DNA from: Betaproteobacteria bacterium
GTDB taxonomy: Bacteria > Pseudomonadota > Gammaproteobacteria > Burkholderiales > Usitatibacteraceae
Length of the DNA stretch: 23,261 bases
NCBI GenBank assembly: GCA_025362705.1
Contig: JANYFH010000133.1
Span: 1-23,261 of the forward strand
Direction of reading: 5' to 3'
Position 1 is the stretch's first letter; the number at the start of each line of letters is the position of its first letter. The notes beneath the pieces are model-generated. The model was not told where the DNA came from and did not search any database. It saw only the letters and a program-made list of their open reading frames with translations. Shown here one piece after another: positions 1 to 6,877 of the stretch. Position numbers and translations under genes: made by a program.

Positions 1-598
1 CGATTTCAAAACGGAAGCCGTATGAGTCGCCCGAGTGGAGCTGCAGGCCCGGTGTAATGCTTAACGCGCCGATGACGTTTTTCTCGCCGGGCTTAAGCAG
101 AACGAATTCCATGTCGGCTGCCATCTGATCAAATTCAACCGGGAAACATGGTGGTGCCTGCTGCAAACGAAACGCGTGCTCAAGGACATCGTGACAGCCG
201 TGAATGCGGATTTTCGTGCCGGGAACATACGCGGGGCCGAAGAATGGGAAACCCATGATGTGGTCCCAATGCACATGCGACATAAAAATATTTATTGTTG
301 CTGGACGGCCATGCTGCTTCGCCAGGACATGCGCGCCGAAAGGTCGCGCGCCGCTGCCCATGTCGCAAACGTAGTACTCCTCCGTGCCGAGATCCAGTTC
401 AACACAAGGCGTGTGGCCGCCGAAGGTATTCTTGACCGAGAAGCCGAGTTCCTCACGTGTGAACGTGGTGGCCTCCTCAGCGGTGGCAAAGGTGCGACCA
501 GAGGCCTTCATCAGCGCCTGAACGATTTTGTCGCGAATATCTGCCGAAGTCAGTGCGACCGGAATGGAGCCGCGCGTACCCCAGAATCGAACGACCAT
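1..598 (-). CDS. MBL-fold metallo-hydrolase, C-terminus cut by window edge
   Basis: The reading frame opens at an ATG at 598 and runs off the left edge with no stop, giving 199 residues. The N-terminus VRFWGTRGSIPV and the motif SHVHWDH at about residues 107-113 (H108, H110, D112, H113) are the zinc-binding signature HxHxDH of metallo-beta-lactamase-fold hydrolases. The GTRGS opening is typical of the branch related to RNase Z and cyclic phosphodiesterases. The later metal ligands lie outside the window, and the substrate cannot be told from sequence. An AGGA sits about 5 bases before the ATG. It lies 32 bases downstream of the STAS gene on the same strand, so the two are probably co-transcribed and may belong to one signalling module. 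The fold is clear; the function is not. Confidence 0.85.
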   Translation of the reverse strand, partial: MVVRFWGTRGSIPVALTSADIRDKIVQALMKASGRTFATAEEATTFTREELGFSVKNTFGGHTPCVELDLGTEEYYVCDMGSGARPFGAHVLAKQHGRPATINIFMSHVHWDHIMGFPFFGPAYVPGTKIRIHGCHDVLEHAFRLQQAPPCFPVEFDQMAADMEFVLLKPGEKNVIGALSITPGLQLHSGDSYGFRFEI

Positions 599-630
599 GA
601 TGTCCTCTGCGACCCCGAAAGCTATCCGGA

Positions 631-999
631 TTATTTTTTGGTACCGAAGCCATCCATCGACACGGCACTAACCGCAGCGGCGACAGTGGCAAAAACTTCC
701 AGCAACATATTAAAGCGGCTGATCTGAAAAATCTCTGCGACCATCGGCTGCAATGCCGCTACAACGATGCGGCCATTGAGCGCCTTGGTCTGCCTGACGG
801 CGAGCATGAAGCACCTGAGTCCGGCGCTGGATACGTATTCCAGCTGCGAAAGATCGAGCACGATGGCCAGACCTTCGCGCGCGGCCGATTCAAGATGCGG
901 TGCCAACTCGCCACGAAAGACCTCGCAATTGTCCTGATCCAGCCGTCCTTTAAGACCGAGGATCATCGCCTTGCCGTTTATTGTTGGGACTAGAGACAT
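631..999 (-). CDS. STAS-domain protein (anti-sigma factor antagonist type)
   Basis: A 122-residue protein made of a single STAS domain. The centre reads VLDLSQLEYVSSAGLR at about residues 47-62, where S57 or S58 matches the serine phosphorylated by partner-switching kinases in SpoIIAA/RsbV-type antagonists. A leading GLKGRLD strand and a closing QISRFNMLLEVF segment complete the domain. Such proteins bind or release an anti-sigma factor or an output kinase/phosphatase depending on phosphorylation. No RsbW-like kinase or PP2C phosphatase is encoded in the window, so the partner is unknown. The gene lies directly upstream of the MBL-fold hydrolase gene, probably in the same transcript. The ribosome-binding site before the ATG at 999 is weak. 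Confidence 0.88.
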   Translation of the reverse strand: MSLVPTINGKAMILGLKGRLDQDNCEVFRGELAPHLESAAREGLAIVLDLSQLEYVSSAGLRCFMLAVRQTKALNGRIVVAALQPMVAEIFQISRFNMLLEVFATVAAAVSAVSMDGFGTKK

Positions 1000-1123
1000 G
1001 GGTGCTCGCGACCTGTTGGCGATTTCATGAACTGCACAAATGGAAGAATATCAGAACCTTGCTGAGCCCACCGCCATGCCCAAATCGGGACAATTTATCA
1101 AGGGTCAAGCTACGAAATCGGTG

Positions 1124-1669
1124 TCATTCCGGGCCAATCCCTAACGCGATCAGATACCGCGACACCATGTTGTAGGAAGCAATCACGCCGACGATTTCGG
1201 CCACCTCACGATCCGGCAGTTGAGTGCGCAATGCACTCATGGTCGACGGGCTCACTTCCACATCGCGCGTCATTTCCGCAGTCAGTTTAAGTACGACTTG
1301 CTGAAGCTTGTCAAATACCAGGGCATTGTCCGGCGCGTTCTCAATATCGGCAAGCGCATCAAGCTGCGATTGCGTTCCGCCCGCTGCCAGAAATTCTGGT
1401 GCATGCTGGATCCACTCATAGTCGGCACGATTGAGTTTGGCGACGGCGCAAATTGCCAATTCGCGCAGCAGCGGCGAGACTTTGAGCTCCCTGCGGATGG
1501 CACCCATGTAGGTATTCCAGCCTCGCGCAATCGGTGGGCTGTGAAGCAGCATACGGTCGAGGTTGAGTAGTTTTCCATTGGCACGACGCGCGCGAATAGC
1601 GGCAACCAGATCCGCGGGAACGGCTTGCTGTTCGATATCGGCATCGGTGACGTAAGGGATATTCGGCAT
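1124..1669 (-). CDS. Carboxymuconolactone decarboxylase (CMD/AhpD-like) family protein
   Basis: A 181-residue all-helical protein. The core segment LLRELAICAVAKLNRADYEWIQH at about residues 67-89 matches the CMD family, and the C-terminal half repeats a helical pattern ending in IASYNMVSRYLIALGI. It lacks the CxxC pair that AhpD-type members use for peroxidase activity, so it belongs to the group with no redox disulfide. Members range from gamma-carboxymuconolactone decarboxylase to uncharacterised proteins; no aromatic-degradation genes lie nearby, so the reaction is not assigned. No Shine-Dalgarno is visible. A TAAAAT hexamer on the coding strand (1681-1676) ends six bases before the ATG, which would make the message nearly leaderless if it is the -10, but no matching -35 is seen. 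Confidence 0.8.
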   Translation of the reverse strand: MPNIPYVTDADIEQQAVPADLVAAIRARRANGKLLNLDRMLLHSPPIARGWNTYMGAIRRELKVSPLLRELAICAVAKLNRADYEWIQHAPEFLAAGGTQSQLDALADIENAPDNALVFDKLQQVVLKLTAEMTRDVEVSPSTMSALRTQLPDREVAEIVGVIASYNMVSRYLIALGIGPE

Positions 1670-1921
1670 GGGTAAATTTTATGTAAAACCAGTATTCACG
1701 GGGTTTTCAAGGGGAAAATGCCTGAAGATGCTTGTCATTGCTGAAGTTTAATCAGATTTTTACATGATAGCGGCACGAATGAAATGTAGCAGTTGCCGTT
1801 GAATTTGAGCCATGCAGGAACAATGTAACCTGAAGCCGCCGTCGTACGCCGAAGCAATTCGTTTCTACGAATGCATCGGCAGCCTCTGCGATAATGTTAG
1901 TTCCTTCCACGACAGCGCCCC

Positions 1922-3361
1922 ATGAACTCTACTCCAATAAGTATCGCCCGTTCCACGTTGCTCGCACCATATGGTCTCAACGAATCCGTCATCGAATCCG
2001 TGTTCGGCGAAATCCTCACACATGACGCCGATTACGCGGATCTGTATTTTCAGTATTCGCGTTCGGAGGGATGGACCCTGGAGGAAGGGCATGTCAAATC
2101 AGGCAGTTTCAATATCGACCAGGGTGTTGGCGTAAGAGTCGTGTCTGGTGAAAAAACCGCGTTTGCATACTCGGACGACATCAGCCATGCGGCGCTATCC
2201 TCTGCCGCTGCTGCGACGCGCAGCATTGCGCGTTCGGGAGGCAACGCAAAAGCGGCTAAGTCGCAATCAAAAGCCGGTCTTGCGTTGTACACGCCGAACG
2301 ATCCGGTGTCGTCGTTTGAAGATGCCGACAAGGTACGCATTCTCGAGCGCCTTGAGCAATTCGCCCGCAACATCGACCCGCGCGTCAAAGAAGTGATGGG
2401 ACGCCTGTCCGGTGAATACGATGTGGTGATGGTCGCGAGGAGCGACGGTGTGATGGCCGCAGATGTGCGTCCGCTCGTACACATCGGCCTCACCGTAATC
2501 GCCGAGCAAAACGGACGCCGCGAGCAAGGACATACCGGTGGCGGGGGGCGCTACGATTACCGCTATTTCACCGATGAAATTTTGAAGGGTTACGCCGAGG
2601 GCGCCGTGCGTGAAGCGTTGATCAATCTCGATGCAAAACCTGCGCCGGCTGGGCCGATGACAGTTGTGCTCGGCTCTGGTTGGCCGGGTATCCTGCTGCA
2701 CGAAGCCGTGGGACACGGATTGGAAGGCGATTTCAATCGCAAGGGTTCGAGCCTGTTCGCCGGACGCATCGGTGAGCGCGTTGCGGCCAAAGGCGTCACC
2801 GTCGTTGATGACGGCACCATTGCCGATCGCCGCGGCTCGCTCAATATCGACGATGAAGGCAATATCACGCAACGCAACGTGCTGATCGAAGACGGCATCC
2901 TCAAAGGCTATATGCAGGATTCGCTCAATGCACGGCTGATGAAAACACCGGTAACTGGCAATGCGCGGCGCGAATCATATGCGCACATTCCGATGCCACG
3001 CATGACCAACACCTACATGCTCAATGGCGACAAGACGCCCGAAGAGATTATTGCCAGCGTAAAGCACGGGCTCTACGCCGCCAATTTCGGTGGCGGGCAG
3101 GTCGATACCACCAGTGGCAAGTTCGTGTTCTCGGCCTCCGAAGCCTACATGATCGAGGACGGCAAGATTACATATCCAGTTGTCGGCGCGACGTTGATTG
3201 GTAACGGCATCGAATCGCTGAAACATATCACCATGATTGGCAACGACATGCGACTCGACGGTGGCGTCGGCGTTTGCGGCAAAGAGGGGCAAAGCGTACC
3301 AGTTGGCGTCGGACAACCGACCTTGCGCATGGAGGGGCTTACGGTGGGCGGTACCGGTTGA
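1922..3361 (+). CDS. tldD: Metalloprotease TldD
   Basis: A 479-residue protein, the normal TldD length. It has the family metal motif HEAVGH at residues 260-265 (HExxxH), followed by GLEGDFNRKGS, and ends with GVCGKEGQSVPVGVGQPTLRMEGLTVGGTG in segments typical of TldD. In characterised bacteria TldD works with TldE/PmbA as a cytosolic heterodimeric zinc protease acting on unfolded peptides such as antitoxins or RiPP precursors. PmbA is not in this window. No Shine-Dalgarno is visible before the ATG. A GATAAT hexamer at 1890-1895 could be a -10, giving a short untranslated leader. The ORF is complete with no sign of damage. Confidence 0.96.
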   Translation: MNSTPISIARSTLLAPYGLNESVIESVFGEILTHDADYADLYFQYSRSEGWTLEEGHVKSGSFNIDQGVGVRVVSGEKTAFAYSDDISHAALSSAAAATRSIARSGGNAKAAKSQSKAGLALYTPNDPVSSFEDADKVRILERLEQFARNIDPRVKEVMGRLSGEYDVVMVARSDGVMAADVRPLVHIGLTVIAEQNGRREQGHTGGGGRYDYRYFTDEILKGYAEGAVREALINLDAKPAPAGPMTVVLGSGWPGILLHEAVGHGLEGDFNRKGSSLFAGRIGERVAAKGVTVVDDGTIADRRGSLNIDDEGNITQRNVLIEDGILKGYMQDSLNARLMKTPVTGNARRESYAHIPMPRMTNTYMLNGDKTPEEIIASVKHGLYAANFGGGQVDTTSGKFVFSASEAYMIEDGKITYPVVGATLIGNGIESLKHITMIGNDMRLDGGVGVCGKEGQSVPVGVGQPTLRMEGLTVGGTG

Positions 3362-3384
3362 TTTTGGAAAGTTGCATCCAAAAT
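3361..3384 (+). terminator. AT-rich hairpin just after tldD, possible weak terminator
   Basis: ATTTTGGA (3361-3368) and TCCAAAAT (3377-3384) form a perfect 8-bp stem with an 8-base loop, starting on the last base of the tldD stop codon. Only three T follow the stem, so as an intrinsic terminator it would be weak. It may instead protect the 3' end. Confidence 0.3.
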
Positions 3385-3449
3385 TTCGTCGTGTTCGTAA
3401 ACTTATTCAACGTTAGACGACCAAATACGGAACAACAAAGGAAAACCAC

Positions 3450-3995
3450 ATGAAACGCCGCACATTTTTGTCAGGACTGTTCGCCTCTGCCGGATCGCAA
3501 GTATTTGCCAAAGCCGCCTACGCGCAGGGTCGACCAGTCGCGCCAAACGCAGAACAAGTCAAACTCGCCCTTCAACAAGCCAGCCAAACGCCCATGAAAA
3601 TCGAAAAAATGGAATTACCAAACGCCGAGTGGAAAAAACGTCTTTCATCCGCTCAATTCAACGTGCTTCGCGACGAAGGTACCGAACGCGCATTCTCAAG
3701 CAATCTTAATGATGAAAAGCGCAAAGGCGTGTTTCATTGCGCAGCCTGCGACTTGCCGGTCTACACCTCAGAAATGAAATTCGATAGTGGTACCGGTTGG
3801 CCGAGTTTTTTCACCACGCTACCCAATGCGTTTGAGAAAAAAACCGATTTCAAGCTGATCTACCCACGTTCTGAATACCATTGTGCGCGCTGTGGCGGCC
3901 ATCATGGGCACGTATTCAAAGATGGTCCGCAGCCGACGGGGGAGCGCTGGTGTAACAATGGCGTTTCGCTGGTGTTTAAGCCGAGTGCGGCTTAA
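3450..3995 (+). CDS. msrB: Exported peptide-methionine (R)-S-oxide reductase MsrB
   Basis: A 181-residue protein with a full MsrB domain at about residues 57-178. Zinc ligands are C97/C100 (CAAC) and C145/C148 (CARC), the conserved core GTGWPSF lies at 115-120, and the catalytic cysteine is C168 in ERWCNN. MsrB reduces methionine-R-sulfoxide in proteins. The N-terminus MKRRTFLSGLFASAGS followed by a hydrophobic stretch and AYA at 23-25 is a twin-arginine (Tat) signal, so the enzyme is predicted to be folded in the cytoplasm and exported to the periplasm. AAAGGA about seven bases before the ATG supports this start. It follows tldD by 88 bases, probably with its own promoter or by read-through. 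Confidence 0.95.
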   Translation: MKRRTFLSGLFASAGSQVFAKAAYAQGRPVAPNAEQVKLALQQASQTPMKIEKMELPNAEWKKRLSSAQFNVLRDEGTERAFSSNLNDEKRKGVFHCAACDLPVYTSEMKFDSGTGWPSFFTTLPNAFEKKTDFKLIYPRSEYHCARCGGHHGHVFKDGPQPTGERWCNNGVSLVFKPSAA

Positions 3996-4078
3996 ATTCG
4001 TGATGTAGTTTACCGTCGCAATATGCTTCGGACGCATCACCAACGCCGCAATCGACATTCCCGTACGCTTGACTCTTT

Positions 4079-5091
4079 CTAGTCAGCGTATCCCGGCTTG
4101 CCAAGTTTCCCCGCACCACCTTCCCCAACCACCACGAATGGTGCCCAGAACAGCGGATGGGCGTATTCCGGATGATCCGGCGTATTGATTAGCGCCAGCA
4201 TCGCCTTGCGATGCGCCTCCGCCTTACCTTGAGCGGGATTGGCTTCGTATTCTTTCAACATGCCCGTGGTGAGCGGCACCGTCGCCTCTGACGCGACGGG
4301 CCAGTGCGATACCAGCAGCGAACGTGCACCCGCATAAAAGAACGCCTTGGCCAGCTCCGACAATCCCTCCGCGCCCGGCGTGCCATCTGCGGCGGCGGTA
4401 TTGCATGCGGATAACACGACCAGGTCTGCGTTGAGTTTCAGCTTCGCGATTTCACTCGCCGAAAGATAGCCGTCGTCCTCAACTGATCCTTCTCGCGGCG
4501 GCGTCAGGATCAGGCCGGCTTCGCCGATGCCTTTGATCTCGCCCGCCATCAGCCCGTGCGTGGCGAAGGCGAGGGTGCGGTACTTCGATAAATCGAGTTG
4601 CTTGATCTTCGTCTCAGTCGCGTTCTCCTGCAGCCAAAGCGAATGTTGATCAGACTTGAGCGCCTTGGCCATCGCGCGCAAGTCGTCGGCGGTCTCCGGC
4701 AGTCGCGGTGCGTTGCGGATCGCTTCAACATCAGCAATCTCGGTGGCCTGCGCTGCATTCGGGGCGTTTTTCACCGGCGCATTACGAAATACTGCAGCGA
4801 TATTTATCTTGCTGCGATTGCCGCGCGTGGTGCCGCTGCGCCACCGATGAGCGGATCGCCGAATCCGGCAAACGGTTCCTGCGCCGTGTTGTTTTTGGTG
4901 AATTGCCGAAAGGCCTGGATCGAACTCACCGACGGCAACACCGACAACGCGTAACGCCGGGCGAGCCAATCTACCTTCCGGTAGTCGGCATCGCTCTTGA
5001 TCTCCGGCGGGGGCGACGCGACCAGCATGCTGAACGGCAGACTCTGCAACGGGCCGGCGGGTACCGCCATCACATGCGGTGGTGCTCGTGT
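4079..5091 (-). pseudogene. Broken CHAT-domain (caspase-like) peptidase gene
   Basis: The C-terminal part of a CHAT domain is plain: FATHGLMAG carries the expected catalytic histidine, and VVLSACNTAAADG the catalytic cysteine, followed by GLSELAKAFFYAGARSLLVSHWPV. The N-terminal part of the same domain (PPHVMAVPAGPLQSLPFSML to AGFGDPLIGG) is read from a different frame, 5091 to about 4830. The frames must switch between about 4845 and 4815, which corresponds to one extra base or two missing ones. Upstream of 5091 that frame meets a TGA (5094-5092), and the TPR or other repeats usually preceding CHAT are absent. I therefore call it a pseudogene with both a frameshift and 5' loss. Intact relatives are thought to be proteases in stress or defence signalling. 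A sequencing error could explain the frameshift but not the missing 5' part. Confidence 0.8.
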
Positions 5092-5198
5092 TCAATCAGA
5101 AAACCTGATGCTTTGGGCGACAACCCTTGTTCGGCGCTTTCTCTGTCGAGGTAGAGATAGAAAACGCATTCGATGAAATCCTGCTTGATTTTAGGCAT
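5070..5198 (-). pseudogene. N-terminal fragment resembling a trypsin-like serine peptidase
   Basis: The frame from an ATG at 5198 reads MPKIKQDFIECVFYLY, then a region ending KASGFLIEHEHHRM and a stop at 5072-5070. The pattern 'CVFYLY ... GSGFLI' is how the first strands of many S1-type peptidases look before the catalytic histidine (TxxHV), which is missing here. The frame ends exactly where the CHAT remnant begins, in another frame of the same strand. I read this as the start of a deleted peptidase gene joined to the tail of a CHAT gene. The family call rests on about 40 residues and is tentative. The frame stays open upstream to 5309, without recognisable content. Confidence 0.4.
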
Positions 5199-5531
5199 AC
5201 CGACTCGCTTCCATTTCACAAACGAATTTCCGTTTGAAGCTAGGCAGTTTACTGGAATGCGTTTGAACTCCAGATCAGCTATGGGTAGACTTCTTATGCG
5301 GTATGTCATCTACATAACTCCGTTAAAGTGCCTGAAACGCCGCGCCAGTGCTTGAGTTTAGATGGCTTCTATGTCCTCAATCGATTCCGACGACCATGCG
5401 CAACCACTGGCTCGCGAGCAGGCAAGCGAAGCAAGAGAGCGGAGCATTGACGACAAAGCTTTGGTCAACTGCCGCCCCCGCAATACGCTACGCTTCATGC
5501 GGGCTACGCACTACGGTCGAAAACTCACCTC
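5199..5531. other. Intergenic region without a recognised gene
   Basis: No supported gene between the decayed peptidase fragment and the aromatic operon promoter. Short open frames exist on both strands but show no family resemblance or ribosome-binding site. At 5339-5363 there is a stretch resembling the right arm of the inverted repeat downstream of accA (12731-12754): GCCGCGCCA(G/A)TGCTTG is shared. Its partner arm is not present here, so this looks like a degenerate half copy of a dispersed element. Confidence 0.5.
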
Positions 5532-5561
5532 TTGCGCACCGCACAAATTCCCTGCTAGTAT
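5532..5561 (+). promoter_or_regulatory. Probable sigma-70 promoter of the aromatic operon
   Basis: TTGCGC (5532-5537) and TAGTAT (5556-5561) are separated by 18 bases and match the -35 and -10 consensus at 4 of 6 and 4 of 6 positions. Seven bases after the -10 comes A5569, the first base of the leader-peptide ATG. If transcription starts there the leader is leaderless, which fits the absence of a Shine-Dalgarno before it. Confidence 0.5.
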
Positions 5562-5568
5562 CCGTTAC

Positions 5569-5634
5569 ATGAACATCCGCACTTCCTATTTCTGGTACTA
5601 CTATTTTTCGATGCCTCTGGCGGAGAAAGGGTAG
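5569..5634 (+). CDS. Aromatic-rich leader peptide of the DAHP synthase attenuator
   Basis: A 21-codon frame (ATG to TAG). Residues 7-13 are YFWYYYF, seven aromatic residues in a row (codons 5587-5607), followed by SMPLAEKG. The peptide itself probably has no role; its translation senses charged tRNA-Tyr, tRNA-Phe and perhaps tRNA-Trp. It is followed by a strong intrinsic terminator, with DAHP synthase, the first enzyme of aromatic amino acid synthesis, starting 104 bases after its stop. This is the arrangement of classical transcription attenuation (trp, phe, his operons). The frame is open upstream to 5362, but that part has no coding signal and the promoter lies inside it, so I take the ATG at 5569 as the start. 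Confidence 0.85.
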   Translation: MNIRTSYFWYYYFSMPLAEKG

Positions 5635-5676
5635 TGCGCAGGAATTAAGTGCACCACGATTTCTAAAAACCGCCAG
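5617..5676 (+). promoter_or_regulatory. Antiterminator helix of the attenuator
   Basis: CTGGCGG (5617-5623), inside the end of the leader peptide gene, is exactly complementary to CCGCCAG (5670-5676). The latter also contains six of the seven bases of the left arm of the terminator, so the two structures exclude each other. A further pair, GCACTT (5579-5584) with AAGTGC (5647-5652), could hold the region in another fold when no ribosome is present. A ribosome stalled on the aromatic codons would leave 5617-5623 free; one that reaches the stop at 5632 would cover it. Confidence 0.7.
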
Positions 5677-5699
5677 CCCTGAAAGCTGGCGTTTTTTTT
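5670..5699 (+). terminator. Intrinsic terminator (attenuator) before DAHP synthase
   Basis: CGCCAGC (5671-5677) pairs with GCTGGCG (5685-5691) around a seven-base loop, followed immediately by a run of eight T (5692-5699). An A-run (5665-5669) precedes it. It stands between the leader peptide and the synthase gene, so it must be read through for the operon to be expressed. Confidence 0.9.
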
Positions 5700-5738
5700 A
5701 GCCAGTCGACAGGGCGGCACGGAAGACTGGAAAGTAAT

Positions 5739-6875
5739 ATGAATACTACAAATACAAAAAAATCTGCTGTCAAACCCAAGCTGCAAGTTGTTCATTCGGA
5801 GCGTGACATGGCCTATAACACCGATGACGTGCGCATTCGTGGCGTCAAGGAGCTCACACCTCCTGCACATTTGATGCGCGAATTTCCGTTGACGGATGAC
5901 GCATCGTCCACGGTGTTTCGTGCGCGCGAAGAAATTCACCGCATCATGCATAGGGGCGATGATCGCCTGCTGGTTATCGTGGGTCCTTGCTCGATCCACG
6001 ACTATGATGCGGCCATGGAATATGCCACGCGCCTTCAGGCGACTCGGCTGAAGCTGGAACCTGATCTCACGATCGTGATGCGTGTTTATTTTGAAAAGCC
6101 TCGCACAACCGTGGGCTGGAAAGGCTACATCAACGACCCCGACATGAACGAAAGTTACGATATCAACAAGGGCCTGCGCTTATCGCGAAAATTGTTGCTC
6201 GACATTAACTCGTTAGGATTGGCCGCAGCGACGGAATATCTCGACTTGATTTCGCCACAGTATTTTGCTGATCTGATTGCCTGGGGTGCGATTGGCGCAC
6301 GCACGACCGAATCGCAGTCACACCGGCAGCTTGCTTCCGGTCTTTCCTGTCCGGTCGGTTTCAAGAACGGCACCGATGGCAACATCAAGATTGCGGTGGA
6401 CGCGATCAAGGCTTCTGCCGCCCAGCATCATTTTCTTTCGGTAACCAAAGGTGGACACTCGGCAATTTTTTCGACTGCCGGGAATGAAGATTGCCACATC
6501 ATTTTGCGTGGCGGCAAGACACCGAATTTTGATGCGACCAGTGTCAATGCGGCGTGCGACGAATTGGCCAAGTCCGGGTTGGCGCAACGCGTGATGATCG
6601 ATTTTTCGCATGCCAATTCGAGCAAGAACCATCAAAAACAGATGGACGTATCGACCGATGTTGCTGCACAACTCACTGGTGGCGACCAGCGCATTGTTGG
6701 CGTTATGGTCGAAAGCCATCTGAATGCAGGGCGCCAGGACATCACACCGGGCAAGCCGCTCGAATACGGCGTTTCAGTTACTGACGCCTGCATTAACTGG
6801 GCTGATACGGAAGCGTTATTGAACCAGCTTGCAGGCGCCGTGCGTGAGCGCCGTTTGCACGTGACGCAGGAGTAG
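5739..6875 (+). CDS. aroG: 3-deoxy-7-phosphoheptulonate (DAHP) synthase, class I-alpha
   Basis: A 378-residue protein of the AroF/AroG/AroH type, which condenses phosphoenolpyruvate with erythrose-4-phosphate in the first step of the shikimate pathway. All four metal ligands are present: C84 in VGPCSIHD, H291 in DFSHAN, E325 in VESHL and D349 in SVTDAC. The substrate-binding KPRTTVGWKG (about 120-129) and ARTTESQSHR (about 187-196) are intact. The N-terminal extension of about 40 residues is the part that carries feedback control in this family; I cannot tell from sequence which amino acid inhibits it. Expression is predicted to depend on the upstream leader peptide and terminator. A two-base gap separates it from the next gene, a second synthase-like protein. 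The symbol is chosen by family usage and could equally be aroF. Confidence 0.96.
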   Translation: MNTTNTKKSAVKPKLQVVHSERDMAYNTDDVRIRGVKELTPPAHLMREFPLTDDASSTVFRAREEIHRIMHRGDDRLLVIVGPCSIHDYDAAMEYATRLQATRLKLEPDLTIVMRVYFEKPRTTVGWKGYINDPDMNESYDINKGLRLSRKLLLDINSLGLAAATEYLDLISPQYFADLIAWGAIGARTTESQSHRQLASGLSCPVGFKNGTDGNIKIAVDAIKASAAQHHFLSVTKGGHSAIFSTAGNEDCHIILRGGKTPNFDATSVNAACDELAKSGLAQRVMIDFSHANSSKNHQKQMDVSTDVAAQLTGGDQRIVGVMVESHLNAGRQDITPGKPLEYGVSVTDACINWADTEALLNQLAGAVRERRLHVTQE

Positions 6876-6877
6876 AA

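Noticed and set aside
176..727. 183-codon open frame on the plus strand
   Set aside because: It runs antisense to the MBL-fold and STAS genes, both of which have clear motifs.
4079..5095. A single 338-residue CHAT protein in one frame
   Set aside because: The first 110 residues or so of that frame are out-of-frame sequence; the true N-terminal CHAT segment is in another frame over the same bases.
5362..5634. 90-codon open frame containing the leader peptide
   Set aside because: Only the last 21 codons make sense; the upstream part has no family likeness or ribosome-binding site and contains the likely promoter.
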